A stretch of 64,000 nucleotides of DNA from Burkholderia sp. 4M9327F10 (GTDB lineage: Bacteria > Pseudomonadota > Gammaproteobacteria > Burkholderiales > Burkholderiaceae). How positions within the stretch are numbered: position 1 is the stretch's first letter; each line of letters begins with the position of its first letter. Location: contig NZ_SCNV01000034.1 of NCBI RefSeq assembly GCF_005503145.1, positions 17,183 through 81,182 on the forward strand, given 5' to 3'. A program made the position numbers and the translations under genes. This document shows positions 7,889 through 16,335 of this stretch, piece by piece. The notes under the pieces are model-generated. The model searched no databases. It was not told the origin of the DNA and saw only the letters and a program-made list of their open reading frames with translations.

Positions 7889-8946
7889 GAGGCTTGGCTC
7901 CCGCCGGTGCGCTGATGCACCAGCATGTCGATAAAGAGGGTAGCGGCGAGCAGATCGGCTGCGCCGCCGGGGGATGCGTTGAGGGCGAGCAGCGCGCGGT
8001 CGAGCTCGGCAAGCGCGCTACGGCCCGCGGCGCTGGCGCTGCCGCCGAGTTCGAGCACGCGGCGCGCACCCTGCTGGCCGGCGTGCAAACCGGGCAGGCC
8101 GGCGCGGTGCAGCAGACAGGTGTCGTCGAGCGAACTCATGATGGCGAGCAGCGCGTCGAGGCGGGCGGCGTTTTCGTCGCTGCCGCTGGCGCGCGCCGCG
8201 AGCAGTGCCGGGAAACCGGTGGCGATCACGTGCGGAAAGCCGTCCTGCGCTTCGCGGCGCGCGCCGCCGACCTGATAGCGCTGTCGCGCGCGTTCGCCGT
8301 TGCTGTCCGGGGCGGCGGCGAAGCGATCCGGAAAGCAGGCAATCTGCGCGGCCAGCGTGCAGACCTTTGCGGCAAGCGCTATGCGCGATGCTGCGGGCTC
8401 GCGTGCCTGAGCGGCGTAGCCCCCGGCGTTTGAGCAGCGGGCGACGGTCCGGGCGTCGTCGTCGCGACGCGCCAGCGCCGCACCTGCCACCAGCAGCCCG
8501 ACGATCCAGATCGCGCCGCGATGCGCATTGCTGCCGCCGGTGGCGCGCATCATTTCGTGCTCGCCGGCACGGCCGATCTGCGCGAGCTCCGCGCGCAGGG
8601 TGGCGGACGGCGCGCTGCGGCGCGCGGCACGAGCCAGCGCGACGAAAGTGGCTTCGAGCGCATGCGCGGAGCGCAGCATGGTGGCGAGATCGAGATCGCG
8701 ATGGGCGCCACTGCCGCGCCGGTCCACCAACGCGGGCTTCGGCGTGAGTTGCGCTTCTTCGATCAGCGCGGTAACGGCGAGTTGCGCGAGCCATGCATCG
8801 TCGGCGCCGCTTTCCCGCCAGGATTCCACCGCATGGGCCGATCGCACTTCCTTCGATGTGTCGCCCGGCGGCGTCTGCGCCAGTGCGGATACCGAAGCGC
8901 TCGACCCTCGTGTGGCCATGAATGGCACAAGCGCGGGTGTGGCCAT
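7876..8946 (-). CDS. mdcB: Triphosphoribosyl-dephospho-CoA synthase (MdcB/CitG family)
   Basis: A 356-aa all-helical enzyme that makes the prosthetic-group precursor from ATP and dephospho-CoA. The conserved EAQLTPKPALVDRRGSGAHRD block (about residues 64-84), TGGSNAHRGAIW and DDTCLLHRAG near the C-terminus are all intact. The first 30 residues are low-complexity and variable, so a later start is conceivable. The gene is second in the operon, 2 bp after mdcA, whereas several other bacteria put it near the end. Confidence 0.92.
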   Translation of the reverse strand: MATPALVPFMATRGSSASVSALAQTPPGDTSKEVRSAHAVESWRESGADDAWLAQLAVTALIEEAQLTPKPALVDRRGSGAHRDLDLATMLRSAHALEATFVALARAARRSAPSATLRAELAQIGRAGEHEMMRATGGSNAHRGAIWIVGLLVAGAALARRDDDARTVARCSNAGGYAAQAREPAASRIALAAKVCTLAAQIACFPDRFAAAPDSNGERARQRYQVGGARREAQDGFPHVIATGFPALLAARASGSDENAARLDALLAIMSSLDDTCLLHRAGLPGLHAGQQGARRVLELGGSASAAGRSALAELDRALLALNASPGGAADLLAATLFIDMLVHQRTGGSQASWNI

Positions 8947-8948
8947 GA

Positions 8949-10628
8949 TTACCAGCTCCGGAATTGTGCCGGCGGCGCATACAGGCCGCCCGACCAGGTG
9001 ACGAGGTCGTCGATACTCCGCGCGGCCAGCAGCGAACGTTTCGCTTCGCCGCGCCGGATACCGAGATCTTCCGGATACGCGACAATGCCGCGCCGGCGCA
9101 ATTCAGCGGTCTTTTCCGGCTTCGCGCGCAGGCCGATCGGCGTGACGCCGGCCACAGCGGCAAGCGCCGCGCGCCGTTCCTCGATGCCCTCGGCCTTGTG
9201 CAGATGCGCGATGCCTTCTTCGGTGACCACATGACTGACGTCGTCGCCGTAGATCATCACCGGCGCGACCGCCATGCCGCTCTTCGCGCCTACTGCCACG
9301 GCGTCGAGTTCGTCGACGAAGGTGGGTTCGCCGCCTTTCTTGTACGTCTCGGCGAGTTGCACTACCAGCTTCTGCCCGCGTGAAACCGGCCCTTGATCCT
9401 TCAGCAGCTTGAGCCAGGCTTCGCTCGAATGACGCCGGCCGCGCGGATCGTGTCCCATGTTCGGCGCACCGCCGAAGCCGGCCAGCCGCCCGCGCGTGAC
9501 CGTCGACGAATTGGCGTCCGCGTCGAGCTGCAGCGTCGAACCGATAAAGAGATCCACACCGTACTGCCCGGCCAGCTGGCACAGCACGCGGTTCGAGCGC
9601 AGGCTGCCATCGCTGCCGGTAAAGAACACATCGGGACGCGCCTCGATGTAGCGTTCCATGCCCACTTCGCTGCCGAAGCAATGCACGCTGTCGACCCAGC
9701 CCGATTCGATGGCGGGAATCAAGGTGGGATGCGGATTGAGCGTCCAGTTGCGGCAAATCTTGCCCTTCAGGCCGAGCGCCTCGCCATACGTCGGCAGCAG
9801 CAGTTCGATGGCCGCGGTATCGAAGCCGATGCCGTGGTTAAGCGAGGTCACGCCGTACGCTTCATAAATGCCGCGAATCACCATCATCGCGGTCAGCACC
9901 TGCAGATCGCCGATATGACGCGGATCGCGCGTGAAGAGCGGTTCGACCGCGAACGGCCGGTCGGCCTGAACGACCACGTCGACCCACGAACCCGGAATGT
10001 CGACACGCGGAAGTTCGTCGACGATTTCGTTGACCTGAACGATCACGATGCCATGCCTGAACGCAGCCGCTTCGGCGATGGTGGGCGTGTCTTCGGTATT
10101 CGGGCCGGTGTACAGATTGCCGTGCCGGTCTGCCTTATCGGCGCACAGCAGCGCGACATGCGGCGTCAGGTCGACGAACATCCGCGCGTACAACTCGACG
10201 TAGGTATAAATCGCGCCGATTTCCAGTTGCCCGTCTTCCAGCAGTTGCGCCACACGCAAGCTCTGCGGGCCGGCGAACGCGAAGTCGACCTTGTGGGTGA
10301 TGCCACGCTCGAACAGCGTCAGATGCTCGGGGCGGCTGATGCTGGAGATCAGCAGATGGACGTCGTGGATTTTTTGCGGATCGACCTTGGCGAACGAGCG
10401 CGACAGAAAATCGGCCTGCTTCTGGTTGTCGCCTTCAAGGGCGACGCGGTCGCCGGGGCGGATCAGTGTTTCCAGCGCTTCGACGATGCGCTCCGTGCGC
10501 AGCACGCCGTCTTCCAGCCAGGGCGCGATGGCGGCGAGCCGCCTTGCCTTCTCGTCGCGCAGTGTGGTCCAGGAACGTGCGGGGGGTGTGCCGGCGGATT
10601 GGCGGGATGGTTCGGCTTGGGGATTCAT
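8949..10628 (-). CDS. mdcA: Malonate decarboxylase alpha subunit (acetyl-S-ACP:malonate ACP transferase)
   Basis: A 559-aa CoA-transferase-fold subunit that swaps malonate for acetate on the carrier protein. Recognisable parts are SRPEHLTLFERGITHKVDFAF, the glycine-rich GFGGAPNMGHDPRGRRHSSEAW and MIYGDDVSHVVTEEGIAHL near the C-terminus. I start at the MNPQAE methionine (10628), 8 bp after the regulator stop; a longer upstream reading would run through the regulator and is rejected. Catalysis needs MdcC, MdcD and MdcE encoded downstream. Confidence 0.93.
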   Translation of the reverse strand: MNPQAEPSRQSAGTPPARSWTTLRDEKARRLAAIAPWLEDGVLRTERIVEALETLIRPGDRVALEGDNQKQADFLSRSFAKVDPQKIHDVHLLISSISRPEHLTLFERGITHKVDFAFAGPQSLRVAQLLEDGQLEIGAIYTYVELYARMFVDLTPHVALLCADKADRHGNLYTGPNTEDTPTIAEAAAFRHGIVIVQVNEIVDELPRVDIPGSWVDVVVQADRPFAVEPLFTRDPRHIGDLQVLTAMMVIRGIYEAYGVTSLNHGIGFDTAAIELLLPTYGEALGLKGKICRNWTLNPHPTLIPAIESGWVDSVHCFGSEVGMERYIEARPDVFFTGSDGSLRSNRVLCQLAGQYGVDLFIGSTLQLDADANSSTVTRGRLAGFGGAPNMGHDPRGRRHSSEAWLKLLKDQGPVSRGQKLVVQLAETYKKGGEPTFVDELDAVAVGAKSGMAVAPVMIYGDDVSHVVTEEGIAHLHKAEGIEERRAALAAVAGVTPIGLRAKPEKTAELRRRGIVAYPEDLGIRRGEAKRSLLAARSIDDLVTWSGGLYAPPAQFRSW

Positions 10629-10636
10629 CGACGGAT

Positions 10637-11416
10637 TCAGCTCCCTGAAGGTGGGGTACGCGTGCGCTTCGCACGCGGCTTGCGGCCGTTGGCGTGCGCG
10701 GCTTCTGCCTGCGCGCGCTCGGTCAGGAAACGGTGCAGCAGATCGCCGGTGCTGAGCAGATGCTCGGTGACCAGCGAACGTGCCGCGGGGATGTCGCCGC
10801 GGCGCACGGCATCGAGCAGCGCGGCGTGTTCGTGATCGGACTCGTCCTTGTACAAGGGCAGGCCGAACTTGAGGCGCAGATAACGCTCGCCGCGACGATG
10901 CAGCGTGGCAATCATCTCTTCGAGCTGGGGCCGCGCAGCGGGCGCATACAGGCTCATATGAAAGGCCTCGTTGCGGGCGACATAGAGCGAAGAGTCCAGC
11001 TCGCTCTCGGCGGCACGGCACAGCTTTTCTGCCTCGTCCAGCGTGGCCGCGGTGTGCCGCGGAATGGCGAGGCCGATGGCCAGACTCTCGAGCGCCGAGC
11101 GAATCTCGTAGATTTCGCGCGCTTCGTCCGCCGACAACGGCGCGACCGTTGCGCCTTTGTGAACGGCGACCTTCGCCCAGCCTTCGCCTTCCAGTTGGCG
11201 TAACGCTTCACGCACCGGAATCGCGCTGACCGAGAAGTGGCGGGCGATCGCATCCTGCCGCAAGGGCGCGCCGGGGGCCAGCGTGCCTTCGATAATCGCG
11301 GCCCTGAGGGCGTCTGCGATCACGCGTGACGTGCTGGCCCGCGGCTCGGCCGCTACGGGCAAAAAGGGGACGCGCGCTGCGCTGTCCAGGGGAAAACCAT
11401 CGGTTGCATCGTTCAT
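10637..11416 (-). CDS. GntR/FCD-family transcriptional regulator of the malonate decarboxylase operon
   Basis: A 259-aa regulator. The N-terminal winged helix includes RQDAIARHFSVSAIPVREALRQLEGEGWAKVAV and is followed by an FCD ligand domain with the metal-type histidines in FHMSLYAP and HEHAALLDAV. It is the first gene of the mdc operon and divergent from the MFS carrier, as with the MdcY-type repressors that respond to malonate or malonyl compounds. The start is the ATG at 11416, directly beside a 19-bp palindrome that is the likely autoregulatory operator. The C-terminus is a basic tail (RKPRAKRTRT). Confidence 0.85.
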   Translation of the reverse strand: MNDATDGFPLDSAARVPFLPVAAEPRASTSRVIADALRAAIIEGTLAPGAPLRQDAIARHFSVSAIPVREALRQLEGEGWAKVAVHKGATVAPLSADEAREIYEIRSALESLAIGLAIPRHTAATLDEAEKLCRAAESELDSSLYVARNEAFHMSLYAPAARPQLEEMIATLHRRGERYLRLKFGLPLYKDESDHEHAALLDAVRRGDIPAARSLVTEHLLSTGDLLHRFLTERAQAEAAHANGRKPRAKRTRTPPSGS

Positions 11417-11419
11417 AAG

Positions 11420-11438
11420 TTCAAATATTATATATGAA
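11420..11438. promoter_or_regulatory. Palindromic operator candidate between mdc regulator and MFS carrier
   Basis: TTCAAATATTATATATGAA is an imperfect dyad in which 8 of 9 arm positions pair around a central base. It starts 3 bp upstream of the regulator ATG and lies 60 bp upstream of the carrier gene. Position and symmetry fit a GntR/FCD operator controlling both divergent units; I infer this and cannot test it here. Confidence 0.5.
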
Positions 11439-11498
11439 ATGACGCGTATTGCACGGGGAAATACATACACATTCCAACCGCAGGGCCGGAGGAGCATG

Positions 11499-12797
11499 AT
11501 GAATTCGATTACGGACCGCGCGCATGCCGCGCGGCATCGCACGCCGCTTAACCGCTCGCAGATTGCGGGCTTCTGGGGCGCATGGGCGGGCTGGACCCTC
11601 GACGGGATGGATTCGTTCATCTACGCACTCGTCCTCACGCCCGCGCTGACTGAACTCCTGCCGCGTTCGGGTTATGCGGCGACACCAGCCAACGTCGGCC
11701 TGGCCGGCTCGATCCTGTTTGCGCTGTTTCTGATCGGCTGGGGACTGTCGTTCATCTGGGGGCCGTTGGCCGACCGCTTCGGGCGCACCAAGGTGCTGGC
11801 AGGCACGATCTTCACGTTCGCAATCTTTACCGGACTCTCGGCCACCGCCCACAACGTCTGGGAACTGGCTATCTTCCGTTTCATTGCGGGGGTGGGGATA
11901 GGCGGCGAATGGGCGCTGGCGGGCACCTATGTGGCCGAGGCCTGGCCGGAGGACCGCCGCAAGATGGGCGCAGGTTATCTGCAGACCGGCTACTACGCCG
12001 GCTTTTTTCTCGCGGCGGCACTCAACTACACGATCGGCGTGCACTACGGCTGGCGCGCCATGTTCCTGACCGGCGCGGTGCCGGTGGTCGTCGCGATCCT
12101 GATTCTGCTGCGCGTGAAGGAGCCGGAGAAGTGGCAGAAGGCGGAGGCAAACACGGTGCGCAGCAAGCCGTTGCGCGAGATTCTTGGTCCCGTGTATCGC
12201 CGCCGCACCTGGGTCGCGTGCGCCTTGTTGACGATTGCGATCATCGGACTGTGGGCCGGAGCGGTGTATGAGCCGTCGGCGGTGATCCAGCTTGCGACGC
12301 GTGCGGGGATGGCCAGGCCCGATGCAATCCGGACCGCGTCGATTGCTACGGGCTTGCTGTCTATCTCAACCGTGCTCGGTTGCCTCGCGCTGCCGCCGCT
12401 TGCTGAGCGAATCGGCCGTAAGAAGACCTTGGCGATCTACTTCGCGGGCATGGCGGTGGCGATCACCGGCAGCTTCGGCTGGTCGTTTTACATGCCCAAC
12501 GGGCTCGTGCCGTTTATTGCCTGGCTGTGCGTGCTGGGGTTCTTTGGCGGAAATTTCGCGCTGTTCAGCTTGTGGCTGCCGGAACAGTTCGAAACCCGCG
12601 TGCGGGCGACGGCGTTTGCGTTTTGCACTTCGTTCGGGCGCTTTGTCGGCGCGGGTGTGAACTTCCTGTTGGGAGCGGCGGTGCTGAATATGCATACGCT
12701 CGGGATACCGGTTGCACTCACGGCGCTCGCGTTCGTGGTCGGGCTTTTTATCATTCCGTTGGCGCCGGAGACGAAGGGGGAAGTGTTGCCGCAGTGA
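11499..12797 (+). CDS. MFS transporter of the AAHS type, probable malonate importer
   Basis: A 432-aa carrier with about twelve membrane segments. The MFS signature GPLADRFGRTK sits in loop 2-3, and the second-half counterpart is PPLAERIGRKK. The acidic WTLDGMDSF in helix 1 is typical of the aromatic/dicarboxylic acid:H+ symporter family. It is divergent from the mdc operon, which lacks the usual mdcLM or mdcF transporter genes, so it probably brings in malonate. A GGAGG site at 11488-11492 fits the ATG at 11499 (6-nt spacing) better than the adjacent ATG at 11496. Confidence 0.82.
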   Translation: MNSITDRAHAARHRTPLNRSQIAGFWGAWAGWTLDGMDSFIYALVLTPALTELLPRSGYAATPANVGLAGSILFALFLIGWGLSFIWGPLADRFGRTKVLAGTIFTFAIFTGLSATAHNVWELAIFRFIAGVGIGGEWALAGTYVAEAWPEDRRKMGAGYLQTGYYAGFFLAAALNYTIGVHYGWRAMFLTGAVPVVVAILILLRVKEPEKWQKAEANTVRSKPLREILGPVYRRRTWVACALLTIAIIGLWAGAVYEPSAVIQLATRAGMARPDAIRTASIATGLLSISTVLGCLALPPLAERIGRKKTLAIYFAGMAVAITGSFGWSFYMPNGLVPFIAWLCVLGFFGGNFALFSLWLPEQFETRVRATAFAFCTSFGRFVGAGVNFLLGAAVLNMHTLGIPVALTALAFVVGLFIIPLAPETKGEVLPQ

Positions 12798-12920
12798 AGG
12801 AGAGCGTGCAGTGGCCGTTCATGGGCGTGGATTTCTGGCCAATCGGCCAGGTGGTTTCCGGCCGCGATACGAGGCATGCTTTGTTCTGGTTTGCGGCTCT
12901 ATCCCGTCGCGCTGGATTGC

Positions 12921-12949
12921 TTGATGTGTTGTACGAAATTCTGTACAAT
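12921..12949 (+). promoter_or_regulatory. Promoter with overlapping YefM-type operator
   Basis: TTGATG (12921-12926) and TACAAT (12944-12949) lie 17 bp apart as a sigma-70 promoter. Overlapping the -10 end is the pair TGTACG (12930-12935) and TGTACA (12942-12947), 12 bp centre to centre and forming TTGTAC-N8-GTACAA. The YefM-YoeB operator of E. coli is known to use TGTACA repeats at this spacing. A leader of about 135 nt would precede the antitoxin ATG. Confidence 0.6.
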
Positions 12950-13092
12950 GATGCTCGCACCATGATGATGTATCCATGGTGTAACAGCGGACCCGGCCCG
13001 ATTTGTCAGTGGGCTTTGTTCGCCACGGGACATACCGCAAACTTTTTATGAGGAGCGGCCAGAGGGCATACCTTCGGGCCGGGAATCCAGAC

Positions 13093-13386
13093 ATGAACGT
13101 CCTTACTTACAGCGAGGCCCGTGCCGGCTTTAAGCAAGCGATGGACGACGTATGCCGCGACCACACGCCTATGCTGATTACCCGTCAGGGCGGCGAGCAC
13201 GTGGTAATGCTTTCGCTCGAGGACTTCAGCGCGATGCAGGAAACCCTGTATCTGCTGAGCTCTCCGAAGAATGCCGAGCGGCTGGCACGTTCTGTCGCCC
13301 AGATCAATGCACGCAAGGGTACGCCGCGCAAACTGCTAAAAGATGAGTCAACAGAAAGCCCGCAACAAGGAGGCCGTCAGGTCTGA
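13093..13386 (+). CDS. yefM: YefM/Phd-family antitoxin
   Basis: A 97-aa antitoxin that closely follows E. coli YefM: NVLTYSEARAGFKQAMDDV is the DNA-binding N-terminus, then DHTPMLITRQGGEHVVMLSLEDF and ETLYLLSSPKNAERL. The C-terminal third is charged and probably disordered until it wraps the toxin. The ATG at 13093 matches the family N-terminus; longer readings to 13003 do not. It overlaps the toxin gene by 44 bp, so the pair is co-transcribed, and it should repress its own promoter at 12921-12949. Confidence 0.9.
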   Translation: MNVLTYSEARAGFKQAMDDVCRDHTPMLITRQGGEHVVMLSLEDFSAMQETLYLLSSPKNAERLARSVAQINARKGTPRKLLKDESTESPQQGGRQV

Positions 13387-13648
13387 CAGTGCCTTCGTCT
13401 TCACGGATGAGGCTTGGGAAGACTATCTGCATTGGCAGAAGGCCGATCCCAAGGTTTTGCGGAAGATCAACGATTTACTTGAAGAGTGCAGGCGTGATCC
13501 TTTCAGGGGTTCCGGCAAGCCGGAGCCCCTGGTGGGAAGCCTGATGGGGTTCTGGTCACGCCGCGTCAGCCATGCGTATCGCCTGGTGTATCTGCCGCAG
13601 GACGGATTGACTTACGTCGCGGCCTGTCGTTTTCACTACGACGATTAG
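13343..13648 (+). CDS. yoeB: YoeB-family ribosome-dependent mRNA interferase toxin
   Basis: A 101-aa toxin with an N-terminal extension of about 18 residues compared with E. coli YoeB. The catalytic set is present: the glutamate in GKPEPL, the arginine in SHAYRLVY and the terminal histidine-tyrosine in CRFHY. The GFWSRRVS block matches the family. YoeB binds the 70S ribosome and cuts mRNA at the A site unless neutralised by YefM. The gene overlaps yefM and lies downstream of it, the usual order. Confidence 0.9.
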   Translation: MSQQKARNKEAVRSDSAFVFTDEAWEDYLHWQKADPKVLRKINDLLEECRRDPFRGSGKPEPLVGSLMGFWSRRVSHAYRLVYLPQDGLTYVAACRFHYDD

Positions 13649-13732
13649 AGCAGGGTCGGTGGCACTCCCGGTCCTCCAGGCTGATCCCCGGTGTAGCTAA
13701 TCTGCCGGGATGTGCCGCCCAACTCAACGCCA

Positions 13733-15877
13733 TCACATATGCCAGCGCGCCGTCACGGTCAACGTGCGCGGTGCTCCCGGCATGTTGTACATATCCGCAT
13801 TGCCGTGCGCCGCGATGAAATACTTGCGGTCGAACAGGTTATCCAGCGTCAGCGTCAAATCCACCTTCTTGCCGTGGTAGCCGGTGCCCAGATCGAACGT
13901 CACATACGCAGGCAGCGTCACCTGATCGCTCGCCGAGGTATAACGCGCCGACTGGAATTGCGCTCCCGCAGCCGCATAGAACCCGTACTTCAGATCGCGC
14001 TTGATCCACAGGCTCGCGCTATGCCGCGGCATCAGCCCAGGTGTGTTGTCCTGCAGCACGAGGCCTGCTGAGGTAGCCTGCGGCGAACCGTCGACTGAGC
14101 CGTTCAGGTACGCATACCCCGCATAGACCGACCACTTCGGCGCAATCTCGCCCGTCATCGAAAGCTCCAGTCCACGTGAGCGCTGCGTGCCGATCGGCAG
14201 TGCATAGGTCGGGTTGGCCGGATCGGCGATCTGCTGGTTGGTCTGCTTCATGTCGAACAACGCAACGCTTGCGCTCGCGCTGCCACCCAGGTCGAACTTC
14301 GAGCCGATCTCGTAGCTCGTGGTCTTCTGCGGTGCGAGCGCGGACCCGTTGGCGAACGCCCCGCTGCTGATCAGCGTGTCCGCCAGAGGAGAAAACGACT
14401 GGCTATACGACGCATACAGTGTGACCCAGTCGAGCGGCTCGTAGATCAGCCCGACGCGCGGACTCCACGCACGGTCGATGCGGTCGAGGTTCACATGCGC
14501 TGCCGTGTAGTCGTTGCGCGTCTGCGTCAGATAGTCGAAGCGCACGCCGGCCAGCACCTTCCAATGCTCGGTGAGCGAGATCAGATCCTGCGTGTACACG
14601 CCGGCGAGGCCAAGCACGGTCGCCGCGTTGGTCTTGGCCGGCGAACCCGGCTTGACGCCGGGCAGATCGATCAGTTGCGGATTGTAGAGGCTGTAGGTGG
14701 CGACCTTGTTGGTCGAATAAATTGTGTCGAACTTCTGCTGTTGCGACAACTCGACGCCATACAGCAGTTCATGTTTCATGCCAAACAGCGTGGTTTTCTG
14801 GGTCAGTTCGAACATGCCGTCAACGCCGTGATCCTCGCGAAAACGGGTCGACTGGTCGAGCGTCACAACCGGATTCGGGGCAATCTTGATCGGCTCGTAG
14901 GTGACGTAGTTCTTGCGTTCCAGCGAAAAGTCGTAGGCACGCACCGCGGCATGATAGGACAGCGAATCATTGAAGCGGTGATCGAGCGAGGCGCTCGCGC
15001 TTTTGGCATCGACGTCGTTGTATGAGGTATTCTCGGCGTTTGCCGAGCCATAGTATGTGTTGATCGGCACGTTCACCGGCCGGCCGAGGTAGGCCGGCAG
15101 GCCCTGATCCGAGGTGCGGCGATCGTGCAGGTAGTCGGCTTCCAGATTGAGCGTCGTGTCGGCATCGAAGCGAAGCTGCGCGGACGGCGCGATGGCCTGG
15201 CGATTCAACTGAAACTGGTCGCGAAAGCTGTTCGAGTTTTCCGCCGCGCCGGTCAGGCGAAAGCGTGCCGCATCGTTGGCGTTCCAGCCAAGATCGAATT
15301 CTCCGCGGCGCTCGCCTTCGGTGCCGAGCGAGACGCCCACCGTCTGCACCGGATCGGCTTGCGGCTTCTTCAGTACACGGTTGATCAGCCCGCCCGCCGA
15401 GCCGCGTCCGTAGAGCACCGCGGCCGGTCCCTTCAGGACATCGACGCGCTCGACATTCGAGAGGTCGCGGTAGTAGAGCGCGTCGTCGCGGATGCCGTCC
15501 ACGTACTGATCGGTGATGGTGCTAAAGCCGCGCAGGGTGACCTGGTCGCGCTGGCCGTCGCCGACCGAGAAGCCGACACCCGGCACATTGCGCAGCGCAT
15601 CCTGCAACGAGGTCGCGTTCTGATCCTCGATGAGCGAACGCGGGATCACATTGACCGTCTGCGGCACATCCATCAGCGACATGCTGGTTTTGGTCGCCGT
15701 GTTCGAGCGGCTCGTGTCATATGAGGTGTGCTCGCTTGCGGCATTGACGGCGATCGCCGGGAGCGTGCCGTCGGCAGGCGTGGAGGCGGCCTGCGCCGTT
15801 TGAGCCAGCACGGGGCGGGCACTGGCGAGCGAGGTGGCGATGATTAGCGCGTGGCAAGTCTTCTTATTGATGTTCAT
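13733..15877 (-). CDS. TonB-dependent siderophore receptor
   Basis: A 714-aa outer-membrane receptor with a signal peptide ending near VLAQ (residue 26). A plug domain follows, with SMSLMDVPQTVNVIPRSLI and the LRNVPGVGFSVGDGQRDQ and RGFSTITDQYVDGIRDD blocks, then the 22-strand barrel ending in TVTARWHM with the usual hydrophobic C-terminus. It belongs to the FhuA/FecA-like ferric siderophore group, though the siderophore cannot be named. No TonB box or N-terminal signalling domain linked to a sigma factor is evident. It is a monocistronic gene with a Fur box about 350 bp upstream. Confidence 0.88.
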   Translation of the reverse strand: MNINKKTCHALIIATSLASARPVLAQTAQAASTPADGTLPAIAVNAASEHTSYDTSRSNTATKTSMSLMDVPQTVNVIPRSLIEDQNATSLQDALRNVPGVGFSVGDGQRDQVTLRGFSTITDQYVDGIRDDALYYRDLSNVERVDVLKGPAAVLYGRGSAGGLINRVLKKPQADPVQTVGVSLGTEGERRGEFDLGWNANDAARFRLTGAAENSNSFRDQFQLNRQAIAPSAQLRFDADTTLNLEADYLHDRRTSDQGLPAYLGRPVNVPINTYYGSANAENTSYNDVDAKSASASLDHRFNDSLSYHAAVRAYDFSLERKNYVTYEPIKIAPNPVVTLDQSTRFREDHGVDGMFELTQKTTLFGMKHELLYGVELSQQQKFDTIYSTNKVATYSLYNPQLIDLPGVKPGSPAKTNAATVLGLAGVYTQDLISLTEHWKVLAGVRFDYLTQTRNDYTAAHVNLDRIDRAWSPRVGLIYEPLDWVTLYASYSQSFSPLADTLISSGAFANGSALAPQKTTSYEIGSKFDLGGSASASVALFDMKQTNQQIADPANPTYALPIGTQRSRGLELSMTGEIAPKWSVYAGYAYLNGSVDGSPQATSAGLVLQDNTPGLMPRHSASLWIKRDLKYGFYAAAGAQFQSARYTSASDQVTLPAYVTFDLGTGYHGKKVDLTLTLDNLFDRKYFIAAHGNADMYNMPGAPRTLTVTARWHM

Positions 15878-16335
15878 GACAGCTTCGGTGATGAAAAAAC
15901 GGTGTAGGTCTGACAGATCGAACGGTCGCGAGTGAGCCGCGCGTGGAGTGCGGCAGGCAATGCACAGTTACGCGCGCGCAAAGCAGCAGCGGGCTGCGCC
16001 GGCAGCCGGGTAGAGAAGCTGTGTGGTGAATCCCCTGTGAGTCGAAATCAGTCGAACCGGCCGGGGCGCCGTGAATCGCCTCGCTTGATGCGCGGGCGTG
16101 ACATCGGCTGCCGCGGTCGGCATGTCGATGTGGGGATGGGAGCCTGGATGCGACCGACGCTGCCTGTATGCAGCGCTCAGTCGCTACGGCTGGATCGTGC
16201 GTCCAGCCTGTAATATTTCGAAATTATAACGAGAATTATTCTCGATTAGGCAAAACGCATGGTTTTTGTGTGGTTTTTGTATTTATTCTGCGAGGCCTAA
16301 TGTAAGCATGGCGCCCGGCGCGGGCCGGGCGCCGC
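15878..16335. other. Long leader region of the TonB-dependent receptor
   Basis: About 460 bp lie between the receptor start and the EamA gene stop. The only clear element is the Fur box at 16230-16244. If transcription starts there, the receptor mRNA has a leader of over 300 nt. I looked for a cobalamin riboswitch in the leftward sense and found no convincing B12 box. No gene is supported in it. Confidence 0.5.
16230..16244. promoter_or_regulatory. Fur box
   Basis: CGAGAATTATTCTCG is a perfect 7-1-7 dyad in an AT-rich stretch and matches the GAGAAT-ATTCTC form of Fur boxes seen in Burkholderiaceae. The only plausible target is the TonB-dependent receptor gene, read leftward. Confidence 0.65.

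Noticed and set aside
12921..13648. Genomic island or prophage fragment around the toxin-antitoxin genes
   Set aside because: No integrase, tRNA target, direct repeats or other mobile genes flank it; a TA pair alone is not enough.
15878..16229. Cobalamin riboswitch upstream of the TonB-dependent receptor
   Set aside because: No B12-box consensus could be found in the leftward sense; the Fur box and siderophore-type receptor argue for iron control.
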